Assembly (NCBI GenBank): GCA_019246795.1
Contig: JAFAPY010000357.1
Span: 1 to 64,000 of the forward strand
Direction: 5' to 3'
Origin: Streptosporangiaceae bacterium
Lineage (GTDB): Bacteria; Actinomycetota; Actinomycetes; Streptosporangiales; Streptosporangiaceae
DNA length: 64,000 bases
Below are positions 40,893-53,550 of this stretch, piece after piece (position 1 is the first letter of the stretch; each line of letters begins with the position of its first letter). The notes beneath the pieces were generated by a model. It was not told where the DNA came from, did not search any database, and saw nothing but the letters and a program-made list of their open reading frames with translations. A program made the translations under genes and the position numbers.

Positions 40893-42809
40893 CTACCCCG
40901 CCGGCGGCTGTTCCGCGCGTTCCGCCGCCGCCCCCCCGGGCCATGGTGCAGCCGACCGGCTCGCGACCGCCTCGGTGATCTGCCTGGCCAGGTCCTGGGG
41001 GGCCAGGCCTGCGTCGGCGAGCACCTCCTCGCGCGTCCCGTGTGACAGGAACTCCTGCGGCAGCCCCAACGTCTTGACCGGCACGTCCACGTCGTGATCG
41101 TGCAGCAGCCTGGCCACCGCATCGCCGAACCCGCCGACCCGGCCGTTGTCCTCGACCACGGCCACCAGCCGGTGCTGCTGCGCGGCGCCGATCAGCGCGG
41201 GGTCGGCCGGCTTGGTCCACCGCGGGTCCACCACGGTGACGCCGATTCCCTGCCCGGTGAGCCGGTCCGCGACCTCCATGCTGGCCACCGCCATCGGGCC
41301 GACGCCCACCAGCAGCACGTCGTTGCTGCAGCCGGGCGCGGGGGCGCGCAGCACGTCCATGCCGCCCAGCCGGGACACCGCTTCCACCTCCCCGCCGACC
41401 TTGCCCTTGGGGAACCTGACCACGGTGGGCCCGTCGCAGACATCGACCGCCTCGTTGAGCAGTTCCGCGACCCGCGCGGCGTCCCTGGGCGCGGCGATCC
41501 GCATGCCCGGCACCAGCTGCATGATCGACCCGTCCCACATGCCGTGGTGGCTCGCCCCGTCAGGCCCGGTCACCCCGGCCCGGTCCAGCACCAGCGTGAC
41601 CGGGAGCCGGTGCAGCGCCACGTCCATCAGCGTCTGGTCGAAGGCACGGCTGGCGAACGTCGAGTAGATCGCCACCACCGGGTGCATGCCGCCCATGGCC
41701 AGGCCGGCGGCGCTGGTCACCGCGTGCTGTTCGGCGATCCCCACGTCGTAGACCCGGTCCGGGTAGGCCGCGGCGAACTGCGCCAGCCCGGTCGGGTGCA
41801 GCATCGCGGCGGTGATCGCGACGACGTCGGGACGGCGCGCCCCGATGGCCACCATCTCCTCGCCGAACACCCGGCTCCACGTGCCGGGCGCGGCGCCGGC
41901 CGCAGGCACCTGGTGCAGGCAGTCCACCTCGTTCTGCTCGGCGGCCGGGTAGCCGAACCCCTTCTTCGTGATCACGTGCACGATCACCGGGCGGCCGAAG
42001 TCACGCGCCCTGCTCAGCGCGCTTTCCACCAGCCGCTCGTCGTGCCCGTCGATGGGACCGACGTACTTGATGCCCAGGTCCTCGAACATGACCTGCGGCT
42101 GCAGCACGTCCTTGATGCCCTTCTTGATGCCGTGCAGCGTGCCGTACAGCGGCGGGCCGACCACCGGGGTGCGGGACACGGTGGTCTTGATGTAGTGCAG
42201 CACGTTCTCATACGGCTGGCTGACCCGGATCGCGGCCAGGTGCTCAGCCAGGCCCCCGATCGTCGGCTGGTAGGACCAGCCGTTGTCGTTGACCACGATG
42301 ACCAGCCGGGAGTCCCGGGCCGCCGCGATGTTGTTCAGCGCCTCCCAGGCCATGCCGCCGGTCAGCGCCCCGTCGCCGATGACGGCGACCACGGTCCGGT
42401 CCGGCTCTCCGCGCAGCTTGTAGGCCTTGGCCAGGCCGTCGGCGTAGGACAGGCTGGCCGACGCATGGGAGTTCTCCACCAGGTCGTGCTCGGACTCGGC
42501 CCGGCTCGGGTAGCCGGTGAGGCCGCCGCGCTGGCGCAGCGTGCCGAACCTGGCGGCGCGGCCGGTCAGCAGCTTGTGCACGTAGGCCTGGTGGCCGGTG
42601 TCGAAGACGATCCGGTCCTTCGGCGAGTCGAAGACCCGGTGCAGCGCGATGGTGAGCTCCACCACGCCGAGGTTGGGACCGAGGTGGCCGCTGGTGCGGG
42701 TCACGGTCTCGATGAGCACGTCGCGGATCTCCCCGGCCAGCTTGGTGAGCTGGTCATGGGTGAGTTCCTTCAGGTCCTCGGGACCGTTGATGCACTCGAG
42801 CAGGGTCAC
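40893..42809 (-). CDS. dxs: 1-deoxy-D-xylulose-5-phosphate synthase
   Basis: '[47 protein letters not shown]', '[19 protein letters not shown]'; GTG start at 42809, track ORF is 5'-extended. Confidence 0.97.
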   Translation of the reverse strand: MTLLECINGPEDLKELTHDQLTKLAGEIRDVLIETVTRTSGHLGPNLGVVELTIALHRVFDSPKDRIVFDTGHQAYVHKLLTGRAARFGTLRQRGGLTGYPSRAESEHDLVENSHASASLSYADGLAKAYKLRGEPDRTVVAVIGDGALTGGMAWEALNNIAAARDSRLVIVVNDNGWSYQPTIGGLAEHLAAIRVSQPYENVLHYIKTTVSRTPVVGPPLYGTLHGIKKGIKDVLQPQVMFEDLGIKYVGPIDGHDERLVESALSRARDFGRPVIVHVITKKGFGYPAAEQNEVDCLHQVPAAGAAPGTWSRVFGEEMVAIGARRPDVVAITAAMLHPTGLAQFAAAYPDRVYDVGIAEQHAVTSAAGLAMGGMHPVVAIYSTFASRAFDQTLMDVALHRLPVTLVLDRAGVTGPDGASHHGMWDGSIMQLVPGMRIAAPRDAARVAELLNEAVDVCDGPTVVRFPKGKVGGEVEAVSRLGGMDVLRAPAPGCSNDVLLVGVGPMAVASMEVADRLTGQGIGVTVVDPRWTKPADPALIGAAQQHRLVAVVEDNGRVGGFGDAVARLLHDHDVDVPVKTLGLPQEFLSHGTREEVLADAGLAPQDLARQITEAVASRSAAPWPGGAAAERAEQPPAG

Positions 42810-42861
42810 GGCCGCTCCTCCGCGGAAGTCGGCGCTTGCTGGGACGCCGAACGACCAGAGT

Positions 42862-44112
42862 CTATGACCGTGACAGTCCTGAGTCCGCATGGTCCCCGAC
42901 GCGCGTGTCACCGGGACCGCCCGGCAGCATCGCCGGGCGGGCGGCGAGCAGCCCGGCGACGAGCGCACCCACCGCCAGCACCAGCAGCAGTGTGACCGGG
43001 ATGTCCCAGCCGCCGGTGGCGGCGTGCAGCAGGCCGACCGCCAGCGGCCCTGTGCTGGCCACCAGGTAGCCGACCGACTGCGCCAGGGCGGACAGCGAGG
43101 CGGCGGTGCCCGGGTCCGGGGCGCGCGCCACGGTGAAGAAGATGGCCAGGCCGAGCAGGGATCCCTGGCTGATGCCGAGCACAAGCACGCACAGCGGGGC
43201 CAGGCCGAGCGGCGCCCACAGCGACCCGGCCAGGCCGACTGCGGTGCCGGCCATGCTCGGGAGGACGAGGGCGCGCTGGCTGCGCATGCGGTGAGCCAGC
43301 GCCGGGACGGCCAGCGCGGTGGCCAGGCCGCCGACGCCCATCAGCGCCAGCAGGTTGCCGGCCTGCACCGCCGCGGCACCGCGGTCGCGGAAGATCGTCG
43401 GCAGCCAGGACAGCGCCGCATAGAACAGCAGGCTCTGCAGCCCCATGAACGCGGTCACCTGCCAGGCCAGCGCGTGCCGGTACACCCGCGGCGGCGGCCC
43501 CGTTGCCGCCCGGTGCCCGTGCCCGGGGCCAGCCTGCCTGAGCTGGGGCAGCCACAGCAGCACCGCCAGCGCGGCCGGAGCCGCCCACAGCCCGAGCGCC
43601 AGCCGGAGCGAGCCTCCGGACGCTTGGTACAGCGGCACCGACAGCAGCGACGCCAGGATCGACCCGACCGACAGCGCGGTCAGGTAGATGCCGATCAGCA
43701 GGCCGGCCCGCAGCGGCGAACGCCGCTTGACCATGGGCGACAGCAGCACGTTGAGCACCGCGATCGCCCCGGCCGCCAGCACGGTGCCGGGGAACAGCAG
43801 CGCTGCGGGCGCAGCGCCGCGCAGCAGCAGCCCCGCGGCGAGCAGGCCGAGCGCGGCCAGCAGGACGCGCTCCTCGCCGAACCTCCGGTTCAGCCGCGGG
43901 GCGAAGCCGGAGACCGCGCCGAAGCAGATGACCGGCGCCGCGGCGAGCAGCGACAGCGCGGCCGGGGACAGCCGCAGCCGCGCCGCCAGTTCCGGGAACA
44001 GCGGCGGCAGGCTGGTGATCGCGGTGCGCAGGTTCAGCCCGGCCGCTGCCACGGCGACGACGAGCAGTGCGGTGGCGTACCGGCGGCGCACGCCGGCTGG
44101 ATGTTCCGGCAT
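42862..44112 (-). CDS. MFS transporter (CynX/NimT-like)
   Basis: 416 aa, 12 hydrophobic segments, '[18 protein letters not shown]'. Confidence 0.88.
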   Translation of the reverse strand: MPEHPAGVRRRYATALLVVAVAAAGLNLRTAITSLPPLFPELAARLRLSPAALSLLAAAPVICFGAVSGFAPRLNRRFGEERVLLAALGLLAAGLLLRGAAPAALLFPGTVLAAGAIAVLNVLLSPMVKRRSPLRAGLLIGIYLTALSVGSILASLLSVPLYQASGGSLRLALGLWAAPAALAVLLWLPQLRQAGPGHGHRAATGPPPRVYRHALAWQVTAFMGLQSLLFYAALSWLPTIFRDRGAAAVQAGNLLALMGVGGLATALAVPALAHRMRSQRALVLPSMAGTAVGLAGSLWAPLGLAPLCVLVLGISQGSLLGLAIFFTVARAPDPGTAASLSALAQSVGYLVASTGPLAVGLLHAATGGWDIPVTLLLVLAVGALVAGLLAARPAMLPGGPGDTRVGDHADSGLSRS

Positions 44113-45455
44113 CAGGACCCAAAGCTACATGAACGTAAAAATTCTTTAGCCGAACGAACCTGTGCCGTGAGGGCAAGCCATCCAACCAGGCCCAGCGGGT
44201 AGATGAAGTACCCGAACCTGACGTCGGGGCCGAGCGCGAACATCAGCGCCAGGCCGAACGCCAGCCGCCGGGCTGCCGCGGGCATGTCGTGCGGCGGCCG
44301 GACCGCCAGCGAGACCGCCACCGCCAGGGCCGCGGCGAGCAGCAGGCCCACCGACACCGCATGCCCGGCGGTGCCCAGCGCCGTCAGCAGGTGTCCGGGC
44401 AGCAGGCTCCCCGCCGGGGTCTTGAAGCGGGTCAGGCCGAGGGGGAACAGCACGCTGTCGCGCACCAGCGCCGCGGCCGCGCCGGGCCGGCTGGTGACGG
44501 CCGGCGCCGTGGCCGCAATGAGGGCAACCGCGGTGGCCGCGGTTGCCGCGGCGAAGCGGAGCCCGGCCCGCAGCCCGTCACGGGAGGCGAACATCACGGC
44601 CATGACCGGGACCGCCAGCCAGGCGGTGGACTTCAGGTCGCAGGCCACGCCGAGGACGGCACCCGAACCCGCCGCCGCCTTGGCGCCGTGCCGGGTGGCC
44701 AGCGCCAGTGACAACAGCATCAGCGCGAGCACGGGCGGGTCGGTGGTGATCACCGCCAGGTTGAGCGCGATCACCGGCGAGGCCACGGCGACCGCTGCCC
44801 CGAGCAGTGCGTCGCGACGGCACTGCGCGCAGCGCCGGTGCGGCGCTGCGGTCAGGAACGCCGCCGTCAGCAGGGCGACCGTGCACAGGGCAAGCCAGAC
44901 GCCGGGGTTGCCGACCAGACCGCCGAGGCCCGCCGCACTGGGCAGGCCGAACAGGGTCATCACCGGCAGGTACGGGTTGTAGGACAGCCATGACGTCACC
45001 TGGCCGGCAGGCAGGTACGGGGAGCCGTGGTGCACTAGCAGTCCGGCCGCCCTGTCGATGACCACCATCCCCGCCTCGAGCGGGTACCCGCCGGATAGCC
45101 ACAGCAGCGGCCCGACCACCGCCAGGGCCACCGACGCGCCCACCGCGGCCGCGGTAGCCCGCGTTCGCCACAGCAGCAGCACGGCTGCGGCGTAGCCGCA
45201 CGCCGCCCAGATGGCCCAGACCCTGTCCCTGCCGCCCGAGGCGACGGCGAACGCCAGCGCGTATGCCGCGAACGCGGCATAGGCGGCCATGAGCCGGGGC
45301 CGGTCGAGCCACGGCGGCTGCGGCTCGTGCGCCGCAGGCCGTACCCGCTCGACCGTCCGTGCTGTAGCGCTCACGCCCAGCGTGCCCGCTTCGTCCTCCA
45401 CGTGCTGGATCAGCTCGGCCCCCGTTGACCAGACCTGAAGTCTTCTTACCGGCAA
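44112..45455 (-). CDS. polytopic membrane protein, GT87/mannosyltransferase-like
   Basis: 447 aa multi-TM; 'YPLEAGMVVIDRAAGLLVHHGSPYLP...YNPYLPVMTLFGLPSA' resembles GT87-like proteins. Confidence 0.7.
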   Translation of the reverse strand: MPVRRLQVWSTGAELIQHVEDEAGTLGVSATARTVERVRPAAHEPQPPWLDRPRLMAAYAAFAAYALAFAVASGGRDRVWAIWAACGYAAAVLLLWRTRATAAAVGASVALAVVGPLLWLSGGYPLEAGMVVIDRAAGLLVHHGSPYLPAGQVTSWLSYNPYLPVMTLFGLPSAAGLGGLVGNPGVWLALCTVALLTAAFLTAAPHRRCAQCRRDALLGAAVAVASPVIALNLAVITTDPPVLALMLLSLALATRHGAKAAAGSGAVLGVACDLKSTAWLAVPVMAVMFASRDGLRAGLRFAAATAATAVALIAATAPAVTSRPGAAAALVRDSVLFPLGLTRFKTPAGSLLPGHLLTALGTAGHAVSVGLLLAAALAVAVSLAVRPPHDMPAAARRLAFGLALMFALGPDVRFGYFIYPLGLVGWLALTAQVRSAKEFLRSCSFGS

Positions 45456-45576
45456 CTAAGAGAATATTCGCCACCGCGTCGAGTAGGCGGCGCGCGCACA
45501 TCACGGGCCTTCGGCCCGGCGCAGTTGAAGGAACCTTATGATACCTAGTGCCTGCTAGTAAGCGACGGAGAAGGCG

Positions 45577-46047
45577 ATGACAACCAGCCCCGACCCGCTC
45601 GGCGTGCTACGGCACTCTCACGACGCGCTGCGGGCCATGGCGGAGCCGCTCGGCCTCGACCAGCTCCGGCAGGGTTCATACGACAAGGAGTGGTCGATCG
45701 CCCAGGTCCTGGCGCACATGGGCTCGCAGGCGGAGATCTCCGGCCTGTTCCTCGACGCCGCGCTGAGCGGGCAGGATCCCCCGGGCCGCGAGGCGTTCGC
45801 CCCCATCTGGGAGCGCTGGAACGGCAAGGACCCGCAGCGGCAGTTCATCCTGGAAACCGGCGACGGCGTCTCGCTGACGGCAGCCCCGGCGGGCCCGCCA
45901 GAGCCGGGCCTGCCCGAGGTGAACCTGCCTGCCGAGGCGTTCGTGCGCCTCGTCTACGGCCGCCTGGACCCGGCGCACACACCGCCGTCGGTCAAGTGCA
46001 CCGGGGTGGACCTGGACGACCTGCGGCCGCTGTTCCCCGGTTTCTGA
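45577..46047 (+). CDS. DinB/maleylpyruvate isomerase (mycothiol-dependent) family protein, apparently shortened
   Basis: N-term 'WSIAQVLAHMGSQAEI' and C-term 'LPAEAFVRLVYGRLDPAHTPP...VDLDDLRPLFPGF'. Confidence 0.78.
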   Translation: MTTSPDPLGVLRHSHDALRAMAEPLGLDQLRQGSYDKEWSIAQVLAHMGSQAEISGLFLDAALSGQDPPGREAFAPIWERWNGKDPQRQFILETGDGVSLTAAPAGPPEPGLPEVNLPAEAFVRLVYGRLDPAHTPPSVKCTGVDLDDLRPLFPGF

Positions 46048-46171
46048 CCAAAGCTTGCGGCTGGCACCGGGTTACGGCTGGCTCCGCTGCGGGGCGGTGG
46101 CAGTGTGCCCTGTGATCCCGGTGATCCCTGAGAGCTTGCTGGTGCTGTCGGCCCGGGCAACAGGACGAACG

Positions 46172-46242
46172 ATTTGTGCTTCACGAAGGAAAACCGGCCG
46201 GATATGACCACTTTTCTTACCTCAGGCACAAATCCTTCGTGA
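46172..46242. other. two perfect inverted-repeat pairs in crossing order (pseudoknot-like topology)
   Basis: atttgtgc 46172-46179 / gcacaaat 46226-46233; tcacgaagga 46181-46190 / tccttcgtga 46233-46242. Confidence 0.75.
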
Positions 46243-46314
46243 TAATTGCATGTTGTCCGTACTGGTGAGCGAGCCGACGGTTAGAGAGGCCAGTGATGCC
46301 CAGAGGCCTCAAGG

Positions 46315-47061
46315 TTACCGGGGGACCGTACCGATGACCACGGTGGCACCCAGCTCGGCGGAGGCAGCCACCGAGGCGGCCAGGCCGCATGCGGTGAAGG
46401 CCTCGGCCGCGGCGGGAGCTTGCCGGGCGCTGGTCTCGATCAGCAGGTGACCACCGGGGGCCAGCCACTGCGGTGCGCCCGCGGCGACCCTGCGCAGCAC
46501 GTTAAGGCCGTCGCCGCCGCCGTCGAGGGCGCACGTCGGCTCATGTGCCCGGGCCTCGGCGGGCAGCAGCGCGATCTCGCCGCTGGGCACGTAGGGCACG
46601 TTGGCGACGACGATGCCGACCCGGCCGCGCAGCCCGGACGGCAGCGCGGCGTACAGATCACCGTGATGGACCTGAGCGGCCGCGCGGCGGCTTGCCCGAC
46701 GTGCGCGCTCCGGCAAGCCCTGAGCGGCCGCGCGGCGGCTTGCCCGACGTGCGCGCTCCGGCAGGCACTGAGCGGAAAGGTTGCGGCGGGCGCAGCGCAC
46801 CGCGGCCGGGTCGATGTCGGCCGCGTGCACCTTGGCTGCGGGCACGGCCGCGGCCAGCGCGGCGCCGATCGCGCCGGTGCCGCAGCACAGGTCCACGATC
46901 ACCGCGCCCGGCGCGGCGAGCTGCACGGCCTGGTGCACGAGGAACTCGGTGCGGCGCCGGGGCACGAACACGCCGGGTTCGACGGCTATCCGCAGGCCGC
47001 AGAACTCCGCCCAGCCGAGGATGTGCTCCAGCGGCTCGCCCGCCGCCCGCCGGCCCACCAT
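46315..47061 (-). CDS. putative protein N(5)-glutamine methyltransferase (PrmC-like)
   Basis: 'VDLCCGTGAIGAALA', NPPY-like 'VVANVPYVPSGEI', 'PGGHLLIETSARQ'. Coding potential continues 5' of 47061, start codon unclear. Confidence 0.83.
   Translation of the reverse strand: MVGRRAAGEPLEHILGWAEFCGLRIAVEPGVFVPRRRTEFLVHQAVQLAAPGAVIVDLCCGTGAIGAALAAAVPAAKVHAADIDPAAVRCARRNLSAQCLPERARRASRRAAAQGLPERARRASRRAAAQVHHGDLYAALPSGLRGRVGIVVANVPYVPSGEIALLPAEARAHEPTCALDGGGDGLNVLRRVAAGAPQWLAPGGHLLIETSARQAPAAAEAFTACGLAASVAASAELGATVVIGTVPR
46672..46775. repeat. 2 x 48-bp in-frame tandem repeat in the PrmC-like gene
   Basis: Encodes 'LPERARRASRRAAAQ(G/C)' twice; units 46672-46719 and 46720-46767 plus an 8-bp partial. 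Confidence 0.95.
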
Positions 47062-47164
47062 GGCGGACAGCCGCTCACCGGTCCGCGCCGCGGCGGTGAG
47101 CAGCCGCGCCTCCTCCTCGGCGAAGACGCACCCGGCGGCCCGGAGCCTGGCGGCGACCGGTTCC

Positions 47165-49891
<2,727 letters not shown>

Positions 49892-49905
49892 CGTTGCTGA
49901 GCCTC

Positions 49906-49939
49906 CTCGCTCCTCGCGCTGTCTCGTTCCTCGCGCTGT
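49906..49939. repeat. 2 x 17-bp repeat ctcg(c/t)tcctcgcgctgt upstream of acnA
   Basis: Read directly; on the minus strand carries GAGGAGCGAG/GAGGAACGAG SD-like cores. Confidence 0.85.
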
Positions 49940-50019
49940 GCGCCGGTCCGCCAGGGCCGCGGGCCGCATGGCCCGGCGGCCCTGCGTCTCAATGTACAGT
50001 ATCTCGATATCAAGCTACT

Positions 50020-50829
50020 TCACAAGCGGGGCAGCGCCGGCCGGCCGCCTTCGGCCTCGCTGAGGCGCGCGTGCACGGCGCGGCTGGCCTCGGCGATGAG
50101 CGGGGGGACGCCGAGTTCGGCGAGCATGCCGACGGCCGCTTCCATCTCGGCGGTGCGGCGCAGCGCGTGGCGTCTGGTGCCGCCGACGATCCGCGCCAGC
50201 GTGCCGGCGTCCGCCGCCGCAAGCTCGGCGGCGATATGCTCCCGCAGCCACCGTTCGTGGCCCGCGGCCCTGGCGGCGTCGAGCGCCTCGACGGCCGCGG
50301 CCGCCATGCCCTTGTAAAAGACGCTGCGCAGCAGCTTCTTCACGGCCGCCAGCCCGGGCGGCCCGTCGATCACCTCGATGCCGGCGCCGAGCGGCGACAG
50401 CAGGCTCGCATAGCGGGCGGCGCCGTTCCCGCTGGCCAGCATCGGCACACGCAGGCCGCGCCCGGGCACCGGCGCCATCATCGCGACATCGGCGAAGGGC
50501 ACGCCCGCGGCCTCGGCGATCCCGGCCAGCTGGAGCTTGGTGCCGGGCGAGGCCGTGTTCAGGTCGGCCCACAGGGCGTGCACCGGCAGGCCGGGCAGCC
50601 CTGCCTGCAAGGCCTCCACCGCGGCCTTGGCGCTGTTGACGCTCAGCACCAGGTCGGCTCCGCGGGCCGCCGCGGCCTCGCTGGCTGTCTCCTCGATGCC
50701 TTCGGCGACCGCGGCGGCGGATACCGCCGGGTCATACCCGCGCACCACCGCCCCCGCCGCCAGCAGGTCGCGGGCGATCCGTGAGCCGGCTTCGCCCAGG
50801 CCGAGCACGGCAACGACCGGCCCGGTCAT
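50020..50829 (-). CDS. NAD(P)-binding beta-hydroxyacid dehydrogenase / 6-phosphogluconate dehydrogenase-like
   Basis: 'VAVLGLGEAGSRIARDLLAAGAVVRGYDP'. Confidence 0.83.
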   Translation of the reverse strand: MTGPVVAVLGLGEAGSRIARDLLAAGAVVRGYDPAVSAAAVAEGIEETASEAAAARGADLVLSVNSAKAAVEALQAGLPGLPVHALWADLNTASPGTKLQLAGIAEAAGVPFADVAMMAPVPGRGLRVPMLASGNGAARYASLLSPLGAGIEVIDGPPGLAAVKKLLRSVFYKGMAAAAVEALDAARAAGHERWLREHIAAELAAADAGTLARIVGGTRRHALRRTAEMEAAVGMLAELGVPPLIAEASRAVHARLSEAEGGRPALPRL

Positions 50830-51030
50830 GCCTGCCGTTGCTCCGCGGCTGGGCCTGCCGCTCCCGCGGCCGACCTGATGATGCCGAGCCGCACCCGCCG
50901 TACCCTGCCGGTAGTGGCGGTATCACAGCGCACTGGTCAACGATCCCATCGCGGTTTGCGCCCCGCAAGCCAGGCGGCCTCCCCGCCCGGCTCCCGTTGC
51001 CGTGCGCGCCGGGGCGCCGCTACCGCTGAG

Positions 51031-51957
51031 CTAGACCTGCGGCGCGACGTCCGACGCGATCAGCTCCAGGTGATCCAGGTCGTGCAGATCGAGGAGCTGC
51101 AGGTAGACGCGGTCCGCCCCCATCTCGGCGAAGGCGGCTATCTTGGCCGCCACCTCGCCCGGCGTCCCGCCGAGCGCGCCCAGGCGCAGGTCCTCCGGAT
51201 CCCTGCCGATGGCGGCCGCCCGGCGCCGGAACTCGGCTTCATCCTTGCCGCAGCACACCGTCTCGGCGACCGAGAACAGCATCGATGACGGGTAGCGCCC
51301 GGCCGACTCGCATGCCTCGCGGACGCGCGCGAACCCGGCGGCCACGTCGGTCGGCGACCGGAACGCCACGTTGAACTCGTCGGCGAACCTGGCCGCCAGC
51401 CGCGGCGTGCGGCGGGCGCCGCCGCCGCCGAGCAGGACCGGCGGGCGCGGGCGCTGGGCGGGCTTGGGCAGCGCCGGCGAGTCCGCCAGCTGGTAGTGCG
51501 TGCCGCTGAAGGAGAACGTCTCGCCTTCCGGCGTGCCCCACAGCCCGGTCATGATCTCAAGCTGCTCCTCCAGCCGCTCGAACCGCTCCCCCAGCGCAGG
51601 GAACGGTATGCCGTACGCGACGTGCTCGGCCTCGAACCATGCAGCGCCCAGGCCGAATTCCACCCGCCCCCCGCTCATCTGGTCGACCTGGGCCACCGTG
51701 ATCGCCAGCGGACCCGGCAGCCGGAACGTCGCCGCGGTCATCAGCGTGCCCAGCCGGATGCGGCTGGTCTCCAGGGCCAGGCCCGCCAGCGTGACCCACG
51801 CGTCGGTCGGACCTGGCAGCCCCGTGCCCGCCATGCTCAGGAAGTGATCGGACCTGAAGAAGGCGTCGAACCCGAGCTCCTCGGTGGTGACCGCCACCCT
51901 GCGCAGCATCTGGTAGTCGGCACCCTGCTGCGGCTCGGTGAAGATCCGGAGTTTCAT
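51031..51957 (-). CDS. LLM class F420-dependent oxidoreductase
   Basis: 'MKLRIFTEPQQGADYQMLRRVAVTTEELGFDAFFRSDHFL', 'VDQMSGGRVEFGLGAAWFEAEH'. Confidence 0.9.
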   Translation of the reverse strand: MKLRIFTEPQQGADYQMLRRVAVTTEELGFDAFFRSDHFLSMAGTGLPGPTDAWVTLAGLALETSRIRLGTLMTAATFRLPGPLAITVAQVDQMSGGRVEFGLGAAWFEAEHVAYGIPFPALGERFERLEEQLEIMTGLWGTPEGETFSFSGTHYQLADSPALPKPAQRPRPPVLLGGGGARRTPRLAARFADEFNVAFRSPTDVAAGFARVREACESAGRYPSSMLFSVAETVCCGKDEAEFRRRAAAIGRDPEDLRLGALGGTPGEVAAKIAAFAEMGADRVYLQLLDLHDLDHLELIASDVAPQV

Positions 51958-52298
51958 GGTGCCATCCTGCCAGGCCGCCTCGGCCCGTCCTTATCGCCCT
52001 CGGCGAAGAACCTGGTCCAGGACACGCGGCCCGCCGGCGTGCGCCTGCCGAGCCAGCCGACGCCGGCGCGCACGTAGCACGGCGTCAGCGATTGCGCGGC
52101 CATCCCCGGGCGCACCGCTTCGATGAGGACCACGATGGCTGCCCCGGAGGCGAGGATCTCCTCGCCCGCCCGCATTGCCCGTGCCCGGTCATCGGTGATG
52201 CCCATGGCGACCGCAGCGGTCGTCCCGACCGGCGCTGCCTCGCGCCGCCGGCACTGGCACGCTCCCCCGCTGAATGCCGTCCAGGAGTAAAAGATCAT
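51954..52298 (-). CDS. hypothetical small protein (114 aa), coupled to the LLM oxidoreductase
   Basis: 'MIFYSWTAFSGGACQCRRREA...DRARAMRAGEEILASGAAIVVLIEAVRPGMAAQSLTPCYVRAGVGWLG'; ATGA overlap with 51031..51957. Confidence 0.65.
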   Translation of the reverse strand: MIFYSWTAFSGGACQCRRREAAPVGTTAAVAMGITDDRARAMRAGEEILASGAAIVVLIEAVRPGMAAQSLTPCYVRAGVGWLGRRTPAGRVSWTRFFAEGDKDGPRRPGRMAP

Positions 52299-52403
52299 GA
52301 CCTGTCCAGGAATTGGCGTGGCGCGGCCCTGCGGCCCCTGATGGATTCCGACGTTAACGCTCCTTTGCTCTCTCGTCCAATCTCGACTGCTGTCGAAGTG
52401 TTG

Positions 52404-52425
52404 CGATTGGCAATATTGCCAATCG
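52404..52425. promoter_or_regulatory. perfect 22-bp palindrome cgattggcaatattgccaatcg, candidate operator
   Basis: Read directly; 15 bp upstream of the GntR GTG in an AT-rich divergent intergenic region. Confidence 0.8.
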
Positions 52426-52439
52426 AGTACGGTACAAGT

Positions 52440-52706
52440 GTGTCGATTAGTGACGAATCGGACCCTAGGGCGTACATGCGGCTGGCCGTGCGGCTGCGCC
52501 GGGACATCGCCGACGGCAAGCTCGCGCCCGGCATGCCCACGCCGTCCATCACGACGCTGAGCCAGCAGTACGGGCACGCGCGGCAGACCTGCGCCAAGGC
52601 GCTGCGCATGCTGGAGGACGAGGGGCTGCTCACCCGCATCCCCGGGCTCGGCTACTACGTCAAGGCCGCCCCCGGTGACCAGGCCGCCGCGGGGCCCCGT
52701 AGCTGA
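52440..52706 (+). CDS. short GntR family transcriptional regulator (88 aa)
   Basis: 'YMRLAVRLRRDIADGKLAPGMPTPSITTLSQQYGHARQTCAKALRMLEDEGLLTRIPGLGYYV'; GTG start; track ORF 5'-extended. Confidence 0.87.
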   Translation: MSISDESDPRAYMRLAVRLRRDIADGKLAPGMPTPSITTLSQQYGHARQTCAKALRMLEDEGLLTRIPGLGYYVKAAPGDQAAAGPRS

Positions 52707-52887
52707 CCAGCGGCCAGGCCGGGGGGCCAGCGCGCCCGCCGCGTGCGGAGGGCGACGCGCTCCACGTGGCGTGCCAGCCGGCGACCTGTGCCGGAAGCTA
52801 ATTCGTGCGGTCGAACTCCCGCAACGGAGGGCATACCTTGGGCGAGGTTCCCCGATCGGGGAAACCCGCGCAACGTGGAGGACGGTC

Positions 52888-53550
52888 GTGCACATCGTGA
52901 TTATGGGCTGCGGGCGGGTGGGATCGACGCTCGCGCACATCCTCGAGGACCGCGGCAACAGCGTCGCGGTCATCGACAAGAACCCGGACGCGTTCCGCAA
53001 GCTCGGTTCGGCCTTCAAGGGCGACCGCGTCACGGGGATCGGGTTCGACAGGGCCGTGCTCATCCAGGCCGGCATCGAGCGTACCGATGCCTTCGCTGCA
53101 GTGAGCAGCGGCGACAACTCCAACATCATCTCCGCGCGGGTGGTCCGCGAGACGTTCGGCGTGGAGCGGGTGGCGGCACGGATCTACGACCCGCGGCGGG
53201 CCGAGGTCTACGAGCGGCTCGGCATCCCGACCGTGGCCACGGTGCGCTGGACCGCCGACCAGATGCTGCGCAAGCTGCTGCCGGAGGAGGGCGAGCCGCT
53301 ATGGCGGGACCCGACCGGCAAGATCGCGCTGGCCGAGGTGGCCTTCTCTCCCTCCTGGATCGGCGAGCAGGTCAGGGCGCTGGAAGGAAGCACGCAGACG
53401 CGGATCGCGTTCATCGACCGGCTCGGGGAGGCGTTCGTGCCCGACGACGGCACCGTGCTGCAGGAAGGGGACGTGGTGCACGTGATCGCCGGCCAAGACG
53501 GACTGGACCGGATCGCCGCGGCGTTCGCGACGCGGGGCGGCGAGCGCTGA
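52888..53550 (+). CDS. TrkA family potassium uptake protein
   Basis: 'VHIVIMGCGRVGSTLAHILEDRGNSVAVIDKNPDAFRKLG'. Confidence 0.94.
   Translation: MHIVIMGCGRVGSTLAHILEDRGNSVAVIDKNPDAFRKLGSAFKGDRVTGIGFDRAVLIQAGIERTDAFAAVSSGDNSNIISARVVRETFGVERVAARIYDPRRAEVYERLGIPTVATVRWTADQMLRKLLPEEGEPLWRDPTGKIALAEVAFSPSWIGEQVRALEGSTQTRIAFIDRLGEAFVPDDGTVLQEGDVVHVIAGQDGLDRIAAAFATRGGER

Noticed and set aside
37095-41045. 1316-aa plus-strand ORF opposite mutT1-ppk-fprA
   Set aside because: Mirror frame of well-recognised conserved genes; His/Asp/Val/Gly-rich artefact.
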